Shown: positions 8,484-19,002, numbered from the stretch's first letter. The stretch: DNA of 64,000 nucleotides from Lentzea xinjiangensis (GCF_900110955.1 NZ_FOFR01000004.1:195290-259289), one strand, 5' to 3'. Numbers and translations: made by a program. The notes: generated by a model not told the origin, from the sequence alone.

Positions 8484-9212
8484 CTACGGAATGCTAGCGA
8501 AGGTGATGCCCGCGGCGACGGGTTCGGTGCGGGCCAGCGTGCGGTCCGCCAGGGGGAGCGTGCCCTCCAGCGCCGCGAGCACGGCGTCACGGGCCATCGG
8601 CAGCACCTCGGCCACGGTGACGTCCCGGCCGAGCTCGTGCGAGAGCGAGGCGACGCCCGCGTCCTTGATGCCGCACGGGATGATGTCGCCGAACGCGTCG
8701 AGGCTCGCGTTGCAGTTGATCTCGAAGCCGTGCATGGTCACGCCGCGCTGCACGCGGATGCCGATGGCGGCCACCTTGCGCTCCGGGCCGCGGTCGTCGG
8801 CGGGGATCCACACGCCGCTGCGGCCCTCGACCCGGCCGGTGTGCACGCCGAGCCGGTCGCACACCTCGATCAGGCCCTGCTCGATCCGGCGGACGTAGTC
8901 GACGACGTCCATCGGCTCGCTCAGCCCGACGATCGGGTAGCCGACCAGCTGACCCGGGCCGTGCCAGGTGATCTTGCCGCCGCGGTCGACGTCGATGACC
9001 GGGGTGTCGCCGCCGCGCGGGCGCTCCTCGTCGAGGGTGCGCCTGCCGCACGTGTAGACCGGCGGGTGCTCCAGCAGCAGGAGCGTGTCGGGGCCGGTGC
9101 CGTCGGCGCGCTCCCGCGCGATCTCCTTCTGCAGGTCCCACGCCGCCATGTAGTCGATGAGCCCCAGCTCACGGACGACGACGGGGTCTGACGAGGCGCG
9201 GCACGAGTTCAC
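8484..9212 (-). CDS. lipB: Lipoyl(octanoyl) transferase LipB
   Basis: 242 residues. It transfers octanoate from octanoyl-ACP to lipoyl domains, the first step of protein lipoylation. It has the substrate motif [17 protein letters not shown], the catalytic Lys in [11 protein letters not shown] and the nucleophile Cys in [11 protein letters not shown]. The E2 protein encoded nearby, with its two lipoyl domains, is an obvious substrate. The annotated ATG overlaps the end of the PAP2 gene by 44 bases. GTG 9182 is an alternative start. lipA is not next to it here. Confidence 0.95.
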   Translation of the reverse strand: MNSCRASSDPVVVRELGLIDYMAAWDLQKEIARERADGTGPDTLLLLEHPPVYTCGRRTLDEERPRGGDTPVIDVDRGGKITWHGPGQLVGYPIVGLSEPMDVVDYVRRIEQGLIEVCDRLGVHTGRVEGRSGVWIPADDRGPERKVAAIGIRVQRGVTMHGFEINCNASLDAFGDIIPCGIKDAGVASLSHELGRDVTVAEVLPMARDAVLAALEGTLPLADRTLARTEPVAAGITFASIP

Positions 9213-9747
9213 GACCCGACGTTACCAACCCCAGCGCGAGTGCGGCCACGAGACCAACGCCCGTCACACCCAGCACGGCGCCGATGACGTCGGTGACCCA
9301 GTGCATCTCCAGCACGACCCTCGCGAACCCGGCGACCAGCACCGCCAGCACGGCCCACAGCACCCCGCGCTTGAGCAGCACGACCAGCGTGAACCCGATC
9401 GACGCGACCGCCACCGTGTGTCCGCTCGGGTAGCTCGGCAGGTGGTACTCGACGGGTCGCACCCGGTCGAAGAGGTAGCGCGTGAGCACCGTCGCGCAGC
9501 ACAACCCGTGCACCGCCAACGCCTTCCACAACCGCGGATCGTGCCGCCACCACGCGAGCCCGAACAGCACCGCCGCGAACGCCCACCCGAGCGTCGGCCC
9601 CAGCACCAGGCTCACCACGAACGCGATGTCGCGCAGCCACTCCGGGCGCGGCAGGGCGTCGTGCACCCACGCGTCGAGCCCGGTGAGCTCCGGCATGCCG
9701 AGCAGCACCCAGGAGATCACCAGAACGGCGGCGACGGCTCGCGTCAT
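9169..9747 (-). CDS. PAP2-family membrane phosphatase
   Basis: 192 residues with about five membrane spans. The phosphatase motifs are present: RYLFDRVRP (an Arg at the usual Lys of motif 1), PSGHT (motif 2) and [12 protein letters not shown] (motif 3: Arg, His, Asp). It probably dephosphorylates a lipid such as phosphatidate or undecaprenyl pyrophosphate. It overlaps lipB downstream and the epimerase upstream (ATGA), forming a tight minus-strand operon. Confidence 0.85.
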   Translation of the reverse strand: MTRAVAAVLVISWVLLGMPELTGLDAWVHDALPRPEWLRDIAFVVSLVLGPTLGWAFAAVLFGLAWWRHDPRLWKALAVHGLCCATVLTRYLFDRVRPVEYHLPSYPSGHTVAVASIGFTLVVLLKRGVLWAVLAVLVAGFARVVLEMHWVTDVIGAVLGVTGVGLVAALALGLVTSGRELVPRLVRPRRRP

Positions 9748-10634
9748 GCGACCGCCGCGGTCAGCGCGGCCGGCAGTGCCGGGTGCAGGAACTGGAACCC
9801 GCGGCTCTCCAGCACCTCCGGCGCCAGGCCCGGTCCGCTCAGCAGCAGTTCCTGGGCCATCTCACCGCCGAGCAACGCCTTGAGGGCGAACGCCGGCACC
9901 ACCCACGGCGTCGGCCTGCGCAGCGCCGTGCCGACCGCCCTGGTGAACTCGGCGTTCGTCACCGCGCCGGGCGCGGCGACGTTCACCGGCCCCCTGATCT
10001 CCTCGTGCTCGACGACGAACCGGTACGCGGAGACGACGTCGTCCAGCGACACCCACGGGAAGAACTGCTCCCCGGTCCCGAGCCGGCCGCCCAGGAAGAG
10101 CTGGAACACCGGCTTCAACCGCCCGAACACCCCGCCCGACGGGGAGATGACGACAGCCGTGCGCATGAGCACGACACGCACACCGGCTTCCCGCGCGGCG
10201 GACGTCGCCGCCTCCCAGTCCTGGGTCAGCCGGGCCATGAACGTGTGGCCGCCCGGCGCGTCCTCGGCCACGAGCCGGGCGCCGGTGTCGCCGTAGAAGT
10301 GGGCACCCGACGCGTTCACCAGCGCCGGAACCCCGTGCTCGACGACCGCCGCCGACAGCACCTCGGCCGGCACGACGCGGCTGTCGTGCAGCACCTGCTT
10401 GCGCGCGTCGTCCCACCGCTTGTCGCCGATGCCCGCGCCGCACAGGTTGACGACGGCGCCGGCACCGTCGAACGTGCCCTCGTCGATGCGCCCGGCGTAC
10501 GGGTCCCAGCCGCGTTCGTCGGGAGCGGCGGCCTTGCGGCGCACGAGCCGCAGCACCTCGTGGCCGGCGGCGCGCATCGACGCCACCAGGCTCGTTCCGA
10601 TCAGGCCCGACGATCCCGCGATGACAACGCGCAT
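9744..10634 (-). CDS. TIGR01777-family NAD(P)-binding epimerase
   Basis: 296 residues from ATG 10634, which gives MRVVIAGSSGLIGTSL, a Rossmann nucleotide-binding start. The GSSGLIG motif, VNASGAHFYGD and the C-terminal DUF1731-like region place it in the extended SDR family annotated TIGR01777 epimerase. The homologue Rv2216 also lies between dlaT and lipB. Its substrate is not established. Confidence 0.85.
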   Translation of the reverse strand: MRVVIAGSSGLIGTSLVASMRAAGHEVLRLVRRKAAAPDERGWDPYAGRIDEGTFDGAGAVVNLCGAGIGDKRWDDARKQVLHDSRVVPAEVLSAAVVEHGVPALVNASGAHFYGDTGARLVAEDAPGGHTFMARLTQDWEAATSAAREAGVRVVLMRTAVVISPSGGVFGRLKPVFQLFLGGRLGTGEQFFPWVSLDDVVSAYRFVVEHEEIRGPVNVAAPGAVTNAEFTRAVGTALRRPTPWVVPAFALKALLGGEMAQELLLSGPGLAPEVLESRGFQFLHPALPAALTAAVA

Positions 10635-10683
10635 GGCTAGATCGTTCCGCAACCGGCCGGTACGTGCACAGTGGCACGGATGT

Positions 10684-10723
10684 GCCGAAGGCCACCCCGG
10701 TACCGACCGGGGTGGCCTTCGGC
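10684..10723 (-). terminator. Terminator of the E2 gene
   Basis: A perfect 18-bp stem (10684-10701 with 10706-10723) with loop ACCG, 16 bases past the stop of the minus-strand E2 gene and upstream of the epimerase operon. Confidence 0.85.
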
Positions 10724-10739
10724 AGTGGTGTCCGGCGGG

Positions 10740-12527
10740 TCAGAGACCGAGGTCGGCCTCGAACGCGCCCTCCTCCAGGCGGTTCTTGACCGTCGTGAGG
10801 AAGCGGCCCGCGTCGGCGCCGTCGACCAGGCGGTGGTCGTACGTGAGCGCGAGGTACATCATCGAGCGGATCGCGATGGTGTCGTTGCCGTCCTCGTCGG
10901 TCATGACGACCGGGCGCTTCTTCACGACGCCGACGCCCAGGATGCCGACCTGCGGCTGCTGGATGATCGGGGTGTCGAAGAGCGCGCCGTTGCTGCCCAG
11001 GTTGGTCAGCGAGAACGTGCCGCCGGTGAGCTCGTCCGGGGTGAGCTTGTTCGAACGGGCACGAGCGGCCAGGTCACCGATCTTGTGGGCGATGCCCGAC
11101 AGGTTCAGGTCACCGGCGTTGTGGATCACGGCGTTGAGCAGGCCGCGCTCCGTGTCGATCGCCAGGCCGAGGTGCTCGGCACCGTGGTAGGTGACCTCCT
11201 TGCGCTCCTCGTCGATCGACGCGTTGAGCACCGGGTGGGCCTTGAGCGCCTCGATGGCGGCCTTGGCGAAGAACGGCAGGAACGTGAGCTTCGCGCCCTC
11301 CCGCGCCTCGAACGCCTTCTTCGCCTGGTTGCGCAGGCGGGCGATCTTGGTGACGTCGACCTCGAACACCTGGGTGAGCTGGGCCGACATCTGCAGCGAC
11401 TCCCGCGTGCGCTGCGCCACGATCTGGCGCAGACGCGGGAGCTTCTGCACGGTGCCGCGCTTGCCCGAGTTGTCGGCCGCGACGGGGGTCGCGGTGCGGG
11501 CGGCCGGGGCGGAGGCGGCCGGAGCCTGCTGCTGCGGCGCCGGAGCCGGGGCCTTCTTGGCCTCGACGGCGGCGAGCACGTCCTGCTTGCGGATGCGGCC
11601 ACCGACGCCGGTGCCCTTGAGCGAGCCCAGGTCGATGCCGTTCTCCGACGCGAGCTTGCGCACGAGCGGGGTGACGTACGGGGTGCCGTTCGCGTCGTCC
11701 GAGGACGAGGCGGGAGCCGGTGCCTGCTGCTGCGGCGCGGCCTGCGGGGCCGGGGCCTGCTGCGGGGCCGGTGCCGGAGCCGACTGCTGCTGCTGCGGAG
11801 CCGGTGCCTGCTGCTGCTGCTGCGGAGCCGGGGCCGGGGCGGACTGCTGCGGCTCGGGCTTGCTCTCGGGCGCGGGAGCGGACTGCGCGGGGCTGCCCGA
11901 CCCGATGACGGCGAGCTTGCCGCCGACCTCGACGGTCTCGTCCTCGCCCGCGGTGATCTCGAGCAGCGTGCCCGCGGCCGGCGACGGGATCTCGGTGTCG
12001 ACCTTGTCGGTCGAGACCTCGAGCAGCGGCTCGTCGACCTCGACGCTGTCGCCGACCTGCTTCAGCCAGCGGGTGACGGTGCCCTCGGTGACGGACTCGC
12101 CGAGCGCGGGCATCGTGACGTCGGTGCCCTCGGCCGGACCACCGGACTGGGCTGGGGCCTGCGCCGGGGCGGCTTCCTGCGCGGCCTCGGACGGCTGCGC
12201 GGAGGGCTGCGTCTGCTGCGGCTCCTCCTGCCGGGGTTCGGGCGCGGACTCCTGGGCGGGGGCCGGGGCCGAGCTGGAGGAACCGCCGTCACCGTCGCCG
12301 ATGACCGCGAGCTCGCCGCCGACCTCGACGGTGTCGTCCTCCTGCGCGACGATCTTCTGCAGGACGCCGGCCGCCGGGGACGGGATCTCGGTGTCGACCT
12401 TGTCGGTGGACACCTCGAGCAACGGCTCGTCCACCTCCACCCGGTCGCCTTCCTGCTTCAACCACCGGGTGACCGTGCCCTCGGTGACACTCTCACCGAG
12501 TGCGGGCATCTGGACGGAGAAGGCCAT
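10740..12527 (-). CDS. sucB: 2-oxoacid dehydrogenase E2, dihydrolipoyl acyltransferase with two lipoyl domains
   Basis: 595 residues. Two lipoyl domains (about 1-78 and 135-212), each with [13 protein letters not shown] carrying the lipoylated Lys, are joined by long Pro/Ala/Gln linkers. An E3-binding domain follows ([16 protein letters not shown], about residue 290) and then the C-terminal catalytic core with the DHRLVDG His. Annotated as SucB in many actinobacteria, its orthologue DlaT serves the pyruvate complex and peroxidase defence in mycobacteria. It is co-directional with lpdA, 50 bases apart, and near lipB. The two names cannot be separated by sequence alone. Confidence 0.93.
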   Translation of the reverse strand: MAFSVQMPALGESVTEGTVTRWLKQEGDRVEVDEPLLEVSTDKVDTEIPSPAAGVLQKIVAQEDDTVEVGGELAVIGDGDGGSSSSAPAPAQESAPEPRQEEPQQTQPSAQPSEAAQEAAPAQAPAQSGGPAEGTDVTMPALGESVTEGTVTRWLKQVGDSVEVDEPLLEVSTDKVDTEIPSPAAGTLLEITAGEDETVEVGGKLAVIGSGSPAQSAPAPESKPEPQQSAPAPAPQQQQQAPAPQQQQSAPAPAPQQAPAPQAAPQQQAPAPASSSDDANGTPYVTPLVRKLASENGIDLGSLKGTGVGGRIRKQDVLAAVEAKKAPAPAPQQQAPAASAPAARTATPVAADNSGKRGTVQKLPRLRQIVAQRTRESLQMSAQLTQVFEVDVTKIARLRNQAKKAFEAREGAKLTFLPFFAKAAIEALKAHPVLNASIDEERKEVTYHGAEHLGLAIDTERGLLNAVIHNAGDLNLSGIAHKIGDLAARARSNKLTPDELTGGTFSLTNLGSNGALFDTPIIQQPQVGILGVGVVKKRPVVMTDEDGNDTIAIRSMMYLALTYDHRLVDGADAGRFLTTVKNRLEEGAFEADLGL

Positions 12528-12577
12528 TGTTCGCTGACTCCTCGTGCTCTCGTGTGGCTGACTTGGATGGGGAACGG

Positions 12578-13966
12578 TCAGCCGTGCACGTGCAGCGGCT
12601 TGCCGGCCAGGGCGAGGAAGGCCTCGCCGAGGGCTTCAGTCTGGGTCGGGTGGGCGTGGATCAGCGGAGCCACGTCGTCCGGGTAAGCCTCCCAGCTGTA
12701 GATCAGCTGGGCCTCACCGACGAGCTCGCCGACGCGTTCGCCGACCATGGTGACGCCGACGACGGGGCCGTCGGGAGCCTTGATCAGCTTCACGCCACCG
12801 GCGGTCTTGAGGATCTGGCTCTTGCCGTTGCCCGCGAGGTCGTAGACGAACACCTCGGCGGAGCCGTACTTCTCCTTCGCGGCGGCCTCGGTGAGACCGA
12901 CGGAGGCGACCTCGGGCTTGCAGTAGGTGACGCGCGGGATGCCCGCCTCGTCGATCACCTTCGGCTGCTGGCCCGCGATCTCCTCGGCCACGAAGATGCC
13001 CTGCTGGAAACCGCGGTGCGCGAGCTGCAGGCCCGGCACGATGTCGCCGACGGCGTAGACGTTCGGCAGGTTCGTGCGCAGGCGCTCGTCGGTGACGACG
13101 AACCCGCGGTCGATCCGGACGCCGGCCTCCTCGTAGCCGTGGCCCGCGCTGTTCGGGCCGCGGCCGACCGCGACCAGCAGCAGGTCGGCGTCGAGGACGT
13201 CGCCGTTCTCCAGGGTGACCGACACCCCGGAGTCGTTCTGGGTGGCGCCGGTGAACTTCACGCCGGTCTTGAACTTGATGCCGCGCTTGCGGAAGGCGCG
13301 CTCGAGCTGCTTGGACGCGTACTCGTCCTCGGCCGGCACCAGGCGGGGCAGGGCCTCGACGATGGTGACGTCGGCGCCGAACGACCGCCACACGCTCGCG
13401 AACTCCACGCCGATGACGCCGCCGCCCAGGACGACGACCTTCTCCGGGATGAAGTCCAGGTTGAGCGCCTGGTCGCTGGTGATGACCCGGCCGCCGATCT
13501 CCAGGCCGGGGAGGCTGCGGGCGTACGAGCCCGTCGCGAGCACCACGTTCTTGCCGGTGTAGCGCCGGCCGTCCACCTCGACGGCGTTCGGGCCGACGAA
13601 CGTGCCCGCGCCCTCGACCAGGGTGACCTTGTTGGCCTTCGCGAGACCCTGCAGACCCTTGTAGAGCCGCGAGATCACGCCGTCCTTGTACGAGTTGACA
13701 CCGGCGATGTCGATGCCCTCGAGCGAGCTCTTCACACCGAACTGGTCGCCCTCGCGGGCGTTGTCCGCCACCTCGGCCGCGTGCAGCAGCGCCTTGGTCG
13801 GGATGCAGCCGCGGTGCAGGCAGGTGCCACCCAGCTTGTCCTTCTCGACCAGCACGACGGACAGGCCGAGCTCGGCCGCGCGGAACGCGCAGGCGTAACC
13901 GCCCGAACCACCGCCGAGGATGACGAGATCGGCGTCGGTGGCCGACTCCAGTTCCGGCGAAGTCAC
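12578..13966 (-). CDS. lpdA: Dihydrolipoamide dehydrogenase (E3)
   Basis: 462 residues. It reoxidises dihydrolipoyl groups of E2 with FAD and NAD+. FAD-binding [10 protein letters not shown], the redox-active disulfide [11 protein letters not shown], the NAD-binding [10 protein letters not shown] and the C-terminal His-Pro-Thr with Glu ([10 protein letters not shown]) are all present. The GTG start has AGGAGA about seven bases upstream. It is first in the unit with the E2 gene. Confidence 0.97.
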   Translation of the reverse strand: MTSPELESATDADLVILGGGSGGYACAFRAAELGLSVVLVEKDKLGGTCLHRGCIPTKALLHAAEVADNAREGDQFGVKSSLEGIDIAGVNSYKDGVISRLYKGLQGLAKANKVTLVEGAGTFVGPNAVEVDGRRYTGKNVVLATGSYARSLPGLEIGGRVITSDQALNLDFIPEKVVVLGGGVIGVEFASVWRSFGADVTIVEALPRLVPAEDEYASKQLERAFRKRGIKFKTGVKFTGATQNDSGVSVTLENGDVLDADLLLVAVGRGPNSAGHGYEEAGVRIDRGFVVTDERLRTNLPNVYAVGDIVPGLQLAHRGFQQGIFVAEEIAGQQPKVIDEAGIPRVTYCKPEVASVGLTEAAAKEKYGSAEVFVYDLAGNGKSQILKTAGGVKLIKAPDGPVVGVTMVGERVGELVGEAQLIYSWEAYPDDVAPLIHAHPTQTEALGEAFLALAGKPLHVHG

Positions 13967-14145
13967 TTCGGATCTCCTCGGGATTACTTACTACGCGCGG
14001 GTGCGCGCGAGGTACGCGGCCATCTTGTCACTAGTTGCCGAAGCGTGGTGATCCGGCATGGGCGAGCACGTCGAGTGCTGATCATTCACCTACTCATAAC
14101 ACCCCGGCCTGGCACCATGGGGGAAGCAGGCACAGGAGGTGCTCG

Positions 14146-14472
14146 ATGGGGTTGTTCGATCGTTTTCGCAGGAAGCCGCGTCCCGGTGTGCTCCGCACCG
14201 CCTCCAACCAGGACACGAGCCACCTCGAACAGTGGACCGCGAGCCGCCAGGGCGTCGAGGCCTATGTGGAACCGAAGACCACGGTGACCGAAACCACTGT
14301 GGTCCTGGTCGCCCACGACGGCGAGTGGACACGCCGCCGGGTCGCCAGTGCCGACGCCGCCCGTGCGTTCGCCCGCAAACGCGGCATGCCCATCTACGAC
14401 GCCGGCATCGTCGGTTACCCGCAGCGCATGCGCGATTACAGCGCACGCCAGAAAAAGCTCGGCAACGGCTAA
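14146..14472 (+). CDS. Conserved small hypothetical protein
   Basis: 108 residues from ATG 14146, with a perfect AGGAGG six bases upstream. It begins MGLFDRFRRKPRP, a basic amphipathic start that could touch the membrane, followed by a small alpha/beta domain (TVTETTVVLVAHDGEWTRRR). Divergent from lpdA across a 179-bp promoter region; convergent with the MerR gene, overlapping it by four bases. Function unknown. Confidence 0.75.
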   Translation: MGLFDRFRRKPRPGVLRTASNQDTSHLEQWTASRQGVEAYVEPKTTVTETTVVLVAHDGEWTRRRVASADAARAFARKRGMPIYDAGIVGYPQRMRDYSARQKKLGNG

Positions 14473-15458
14473 AGCGCGGCCACCGCCGCGGCGACCCAGG
14501 AATCACTCGCGCCGATGTCGTGCGGATCGGGCAGCGGCCTGCCGCTGATCGTCTCGGTGAGCGCCACGAACCGGTCGAGCACGTCGCCGAACTTCGCGAC
14601 GGCCCGGCGCGCGTGCTCGTCCACGACCGGGTCGGGCTCGCCCAGCGCCCGCTTCAGCCCGGCCGTCTCCGGCGCCGCACCGGTCACCTCGGCGGTGAGC
14701 CCGGCGAGCGAGGCGAGCAGCCGTCCGGCGATCTCGCGCCCCCGCGGCGAGTCCGGCGCGACCCCGGACCGCTCCGCCTCGCCCGCCTCGGCCTCGACCA
14801 GCCGGTGCGCCTCGACGCGCGCCATCACCTCCGGTGACGTCACGGTGGCCGCCTCCGGCGAGGCGAAGCTCGTGTGGAAGAACTCGCGCACCGCGGCGCG
14901 GAAGCCCGCGTCCCGCACCAAGCCGGCGAGCTCGATCCACGCCTGGAGCTGCTCGGTGCCCGGCTCCTCCGGCAGCACCGGCCGCAGCCCGTGCAGGTGC
15001 TCGGTGAACGCCGGGTGCACGGCGAGCCCGTCGGTGACCTCGCTCCAGAACCGGTCGAGCAACCCCTCGCGGTCCTCGTCGGACATCGAGACGAGCTCGT
15101 GCATCAACGCCACCTGCCGCGCACCGCCGCCCTGGCTGACCACGGTCCGCAGCACGGCCCGCCGCGCCTTCAGGTGCCGCAGCTGCCGTTCGACGATGAC
15201 GAGGTGCGCGGTGGCGAGGTCGTGCAACGAGGTCTCCTCCGCCAGCAGCCGGCGCACGTCCTCGACGCTCGCGCCGAGATCGCGCAGCGTCCGCACGAGT
15301 TCCAGCCGCGCGATGGCCTCGACGTCGTAGAGCCGGTAACCGCCGTCGGTGTGGCCGGTCGGCGGGACGACACCCTCGTCCGCGTAGAACCGGATGGCGC
15401 TCACACTCAGCCCGGTGCGGCGCGCGACGTCCCCGATGGGGTAGAGCTGCTCGGTCAT
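14469..15458 (-). CDS. MerR-family transcriptional regulator with large effector domain
   Basis: 329 residues from ATG 15458. The N-terminal winged helix-turn-helix reads YPIGDVARRTGLSVSAIRFY, followed by GGYRLYD and a coiled-coil dimer helix. The remaining ~230 residues are helical and rich in acidic residues and form an effector-binding domain of unknown ligand. It lacks a clustered-cysteine metal site. A small possible zinc-ribbon ORF lies directly upstream. Confidence 0.85.
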   Translation of the reverse strand: MTEQLYPIGDVARRTGLSVSAIRFYADEGVVPPTGHTDGGYRLYDVEAIARLELVRTLRDLGASVEDVRRLLAEETSLHDLATAHLVIVERQLRHLKARRAVLRTVVSQGGGARQVALMHELVSMSDEDREGLLDRFWSEVTDGLAVHPAFTEHLHGLRPVLPEEPGTEQLQAWIELAGLVRDAGFRAAVREFFHTSFASPEAATVTSPEVMARVEAHRLVEAEAGEAERSGVAPDSPRGREIAGRLLASLAGLTAEVTGAAPETAGLKRALGEPDPVVDEHARRAVAKFGDVLDRFVALTETISGRPLPDPHDIGASDSWVAAAVAAL

Positions 15459-15476
15459 GGCGACCACCCTGCTGTC

Positions 15477-15659
15477 TCAGGCGGCTTGAGACTCAAGCCC
15501 ATTCCACCCGGTGCCGCACGGGAATTGTCCGTCCGCGATGACGCCGACCTCGTCCGCAATCACCGAAGAACAGCGCGGGCAAATCACGCGCCACCCGCCG
15601 AAACGCTGCATCGGCGAGTCGTCCCGCCTGCGCCCGCAACGGCCGGTCTCGCCGCTCAT
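15477..15659 (-). CDS. Possible small zinc-ribbon protein
   Basis: 60 residues from ATG 15659. It contains ICPRCSSVIADEVGVIADG plus an early Cys and a later PCGTG, giving a plausible zinc site. It ends 18 bases upstream of the MerR start on the same strand. There is no strong ribosome site. I support it by its cysteine spacing and by the otherwise empty 380-bp gap, not by a recognised family. Confidence 0.4.
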   Translation of the reverse strand: MSGETGRCGRRRDDSPMQRFGGWRVICPRCSSVIADEVGVIADGQFPCGTGWNGLESQAA

Positions 15660-15699
15660 CCCGGTACGGCGGCAGCCGCGACGCCGCTGACCTGCACCC

Positions 15700-15743
15700 T
15701 TGCAACGACTCTTTGGACTTCGTCGGAAAACGAGTCGTTGCAA
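15700..15743. repeat. 12-bp inverted repeat in the MerR-pepA gap
   Basis: TTGCAACGACTC (15700-15711) is repeated inverted at 15732-15743 with a 20-nt spacer. It may be an operator or a secondary terminator hairpin. It lies upstream of the small zinc-ribbon ORF and downstream of pepA. Confidence 0.4.
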
Positions 15744-15784
15744 AGGCAGGGGGAGGGCGGCGGCGGAGGCGTCCGGAAAAGCGG

Positions 15785-15818
15785 GACGGGCGGAGATTCC
15801 GAGGAATCTCCGCCCGTC
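15785..15818 (-). terminator. Terminator of pepA
   Basis: A 16-bp inverted repeat (15785-15800 with 15803-15818), 22 bases past the pepA stop. The innermost pairs must open to make a real loop. Confidence 0.75.
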
Positions 15819-15840
15819 GCGGAAAAGCGGTGGGAAAGGC

Positions 15841-17313
15841 TCAGTCGTTGGCCGCGATGTCCGCCAGCACGGCCGCGATGGTGCGCACCGGGACGCCCGT
15901 GCCGCCCTTCGCGGTGTACCCGTACGGGCCACCCGTGTGGTACGCCGGGCCGGCGATGTCGATGTGCGCCCACTGCACGCCCTCGGCCACGAACTCGCGC
16001 AGGAACAACCCCGCCGCGAGCATGCCGCCCCAGCGGTGGCCCGTGACGTTCGCGAGGTCGGCCAGGCGCGAGTCGAGGTCGGCGCGCAGCTCCTCGGGCA
16101 GCGGCATCGGCCACGCCGACTCGCCGACCGCGGTGCCGATCGCCGCGACGCGGTCCCGGAACTCGTCGGAGCCCATGACGCCCGCGGTCCGCTTGCCCAG
16201 CGCCACGACCTGCGCGCCGGTCAGGGTCGCGGTCTCGATCAGGTAGTCGGGGCCGTCCTCGCACGCGCGCACGATCGCGTCGGACAGGATCAGGCGGCCC
16301 TCGGCGTCGGTGTTGAGCACCTCGACGGTCTTGCCGCCGTACATGGTCAGCACGTCGCCGGGGCGGTAGGCGTCACCGGACGGCATGTTCTCCGCCATCG
16401 GGATCGACGCGATGATCTCCAACGGGTACTTGAGCTTCGCGGCCAGCACCATGCTGGCGACGATCGCGGCGGCGCCGGACATGTCCGAGGTCATCTCGTC
16501 CATGCCCGCGGCCGGCTTGATCGAGATGCCGCCGGTGTCGAACGTGATGCCCTTGCCGACGAGCGCGACCTTCTTGGTGGCCTTCGCGCCCTTGTACGAG
16601 ATGCGCACGAGGCGCGGCTGGCGCGACGAGCCGGCGCCGACGCCCAGGATGCCGCCGAAGCCCTGCTTCTTCAGCGCCTTCTCGTCCAGCACCTCGACGT
16701 CGAGGCCGGCGGCCGTGGCGAGCCGCGCGGCGCGGTCGGCGAAGGAGCCGGGGTAGAGGTCGTTGGGCGGCGTGTTCACGAAGTCGCGCGCGATGGCGAC
16801 GGACTCGGCGATCGCGACGGCGGCCTTCAGCGCGGCCTTGTTCTCCTTGGACGCGGCGGCGACCAGGTCGACCTTCGCGACGGCGGGCTCGCCCTTGTCG
16901 GACTTGTACTCGGTGAACGAGTAGGCGCCGAGCAGCGTGCCCTCGGCGGCGGCGCCGACGTGCAGGGCGGCCAGCGCGTTCAGCGCGCGCTTCTTGCCGG
17001 CCAGCGCGCGGGCGGCGACACCGGACGCGCGGCGCACCTGCTCCTCGCCGGTGCTCTTGCCGAGGCCGACCGCGAGGACGAGCGGGGCGGCGATCTTGCC
17101 GAAGGTCGGCACCTTCACGAGCTCGTCGGCCTTGCCGGACGCGCGCAGGGTGCCCAGCACCTCGAGCAGCGCGCCGTCGAACGCGGCGTTGACAGCGTCG
17201 GCACCGGGGGCGAGCTCCAGACCGTCCGCACCCTGCAGGGTGCCCACGACGACTGCGTCCGCGGCGGTGGTGCTCAGGTCACCTTCGGTGAGGGCCAGCT
17301 TCGGGGCTGTCAC
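15841..17313 (-). CDS. pepA: Leucyl aminopeptidase (M17)
   Basis: 490 residues. It is a hexameric di-metal cytosolic aminopeptidase. The catalytic domain shows [11 protein letters not shown], the metal-binding NTDAEGRL and the Lys/Asp ligands in between. The N-terminal 170 residues form the M17 non-catalytic domain. GTG 17313. The gene is divergent from the APC permease across about 210 bp. Position matches pepB (Rv2213) of mycobacteria. Confidence 0.95.
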   Translation of the reverse strand: MTAPKLALTEGDLSTTAADAVVVGTLQGADGLELAPGADAVNAAFDGALLEVLGTLRASGKADELVKVPTFGKIAAPLVLAVGLGKSTGEEQVRRASGVAARALAGKKRALNALAALHVGAAAEGTLLGAYSFTEYKSDKGEPAVAKVDLVAAASKENKAALKAAVAIAESVAIARDFVNTPPNDLYPGSFADRAARLATAAGLDVEVLDEKALKKQGFGGILGVGAGSSRQPRLVRISYKGAKATKKVALVGKGITFDTGGISIKPAAGMDEMTSDMSGAAAIVASMVLAAKLKYPLEIIASIPMAENMPSGDAYRPGDVLTMYGGKTVEVLNTDAEGRLILSDAIVRACEDGPDYLIETATLTGAQVVALGKRTAGVMGSDEFRDRVAAIGTAVGESAWPMPLPEELRADLDSRLADLANVTGHRWGGMLAAGLFLREFVAEGVQWAHIDIAGPAYHTGGPYGYTAKGGTGVPVRTIAAVLADIAAND

Positions 17314-17524
17314 GTGCTGCTCCAGAGTTGTGCGGGGGAGGGCTCGGAATCGTGAACTATGCTAAAGGTCGGCCGGTCCCACGACCGTCGGGGCTCGCCC
17401 ACGCCCGGCCGCGATCCGTGACGTTCACAGTTGCGCCCAGTTGCGCTCAGTGGCGATTCGCCCGTTTCGGGCATCAACCGACCGGGTGGTTACCACCGGA
17501 TGCCGCATCTGAGAACGTGTACCG

Positions 17525-18787
17525 GTGACCCACACGCCTCGCGACATCGTCGCCACGGTCGCGCTCGGTCTTCCCGCGGTGCTCGGAGCGGGGGTTTTCG
17601 CCGGATTCGCCCCGGCCGCAGGTCTTGCGGGCTGGTGGGTGCTCCCGGCGCTGGCCGTCTCCGCGCTGGCCGCGCTGTGCTCGGCGTTCTCGACCGCGGA
17701 CCAGTCCCGCGCCTACCCCGACATCGGCGGTGGTTACGGGTACGTGCGCGCGCAGCTCGGCGTGTGGCCCGCTCGGCTGACGGCGAGCGCCCACCTCCTG
17801 GGTCGGTTCGCGATGGCGGCGGCCGTGGCGTCGATGTTCGGCGCGTACGTGGTGCCCGACCAGCCGGTGGCCGGCGCACTCGCCCTCGTCGTGGCCACGG
17901 CGCTGCTCGGCGCGGCCGGGTTCCGCTTCACCACCGGCGTGAGCGTCCTCGTCACCGTGGTCGTCCTCGGCGTGCTGGCACTGGTGGTGGCGTCGAGCTT
18001 CGCCATCGAGCCGGTGCCGTCGGCGGGGGAGGCGGGCACGGCCAGCGAACTGGTCGGCGTCGCGGGCGTGATGTTCATGGCCTTCGCCGGGTTCGAGCGC
18101 ATCACCGCCCCGCACCGCGGGGAACGGCCGCACTCGCCGGCCGTGCTGAGGTTCGCGATCCCGATCCTGATCGGGCTGTCGTTCGCGGTCTACCTCGCGG
18201 TGGGCGCCGGTGTGCTGCGCCAGCTCGGCAGCGCGCGCCTCGCGCTGTCGCCCGCGCCGCTGCGGGACGCGCTCGTCGCGGCGGACGCGTCGGCGCTGGT
18301 GCCGCTGGTGCAGATCGCCGCGGCGGTGGCCGGTGTGGCCGTGCTGCACTTCGTCCTCGCGTCCGCGCACCGCACGGTGACCGGCCTGGCCGAGGACGGC
18401 GACCTGCCGACCCGCCTCAGGCCCGGCGCGATCTCGCTGGTCCTGGTGGCCGCGTCCGCGCTGGCGGTGGTCCTCCTGCCGGTGGGGCTGGCGCTGGGCA
18501 CGGCGGCGTGCGCCACGTTGTTCTACTACGCCTTCACGAACGCGTCGGCTCGAGTCCTGCTGCAGAACGACCGCACGTGGCCCATGCGCACGGCTTGTCT
18601 CGGACTCGGGCTCTCGGTGCTGCTCGCGATGAGCACCCCCGTGCCCGCGCTGCTCATCTCCCTCGCGGGACTGGGCGCGGGCACCGGCCTCATCGGGCTG
18701 ACGGCGTCTCTCAGAGCGTCACTGAGAGGAAGACGAGAAGAGTCACTCCAACACACGCAGCGAGCCCGTACACCCGGCCGTTCGTAG
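17525..18787 (+). CDS. APC-family amino acid/amine permease
   Basis: 420 residues, about 12 hydrophobic segments. The early GLPAVLGAGVFAGFAPA is the helix-1 GxG-type signature of the amino acid-polyamine-organocation superfamily. GTG start at 17525. Substrate unknown; linkage with pepA suggests uptake of amino acids, which is an inference. Its last 77 bases overlap the convergent small membrane gene on the other strand. Confidence 0.85.
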   Translation: MTHTPRDIVATVALGLPAVLGAGVFAGFAPAAGLAGWWVLPALAVSALAALCSAFSTADQSRAYPDIGGGYGYVRAQLGVWPARLTASAHLLGRFAMAAAVASMFGAYVVPDQPVAGALALVVATALLGAAGFRFTTGVSVLVTVVVLGVLALVVASSFAIEPVPSAGEAGTASELVGVAGVMFMAFAGFERITAPHRGERPHSPAVLRFAIPILIGLSFAVYLAVGAGVLRQLGSARLALSPAPLRDALVAADASALVPLVQIAAAVAGVAVLHFVLASAHRTVTGLAEDGDLPTRLRPGAISLVLVAASALAVVLLPVGLALGTAACATLFYYAFTNASARVLLQNDRTWPMRTACLGLGLSVLLAMSTPVPALLISLAGLGAGTGLIGLTASLRASLRGRREESLQHTQRARTPGRS

Positions 18788-18980
18788 AGGGCTTGTCCTT
18801 GCTGATGCCGTAGTAGATCGCCAGGAAGAAGACGGCGAGGAAGACCGCGGCGACCACCCCTCCCACGCCACCGATGACCCAGCCGTCGAGCAGGGTCATG
18901 CCGGTGCCGAGGACGAGCAGCGCGGCCTGCGACACGGTGCGGATGTCGGCACCCGTTGAAGATCCTTCTTCCTTGGTCAT
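18711..18980 (-). CDS. Small two-span membrane protein
   Basis: 89 residues: a short soluble N-terminus, two or three hydrophobic segments (ALLVLGTGMTLLDGWVIGG; VVAAVFLAVFFLAIYYGI; VYGLAACVGVTLLVFLSVTL). No known motif. The 3' end overlaps the permease by 77 bases in antisense. A perfect 16-bp palindrome starts seven bases upstream of its ATG. Confidence 0.7.
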   Translation of the reverse strand: MTKEEGSSTGADIRTVSQAALLVLGTGMTLLDGWVIGGVGGVVAAVFLAVFFLAIYYGISKDKPSTNGRVYGLAACVGVTLLVFLSVTL

Positions 18981-18986
18981 GGCCGG

Positions 18987-19002
18987 GGACTCTATAGAGT
19001 CC
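18987..19002. promoter_or_regulatory. Perfect 16-bp palindrome, candidate operator
   Basis: GGACTCTATAGAGTCC is a perfect palindrome, placed directly before the small membrane gene and 70 bases before ilvE. A 9-bp direct repeat GTCCGAGTT follows at 18999-19007 and 19016-19024. This divergent gap probably holds a regulator site. The regulator is not known. Confidence 0.5.

Noticed and set aside
10671..12686. Long open frames opposite the E2 gene and other conserved genes
   Set aside because: They are mirror frames of high-GC coding sequence with low-complexity Arg/Gly/Leu or Arg/Ala/Pro content. The opposite strand encodes recognised proteins.
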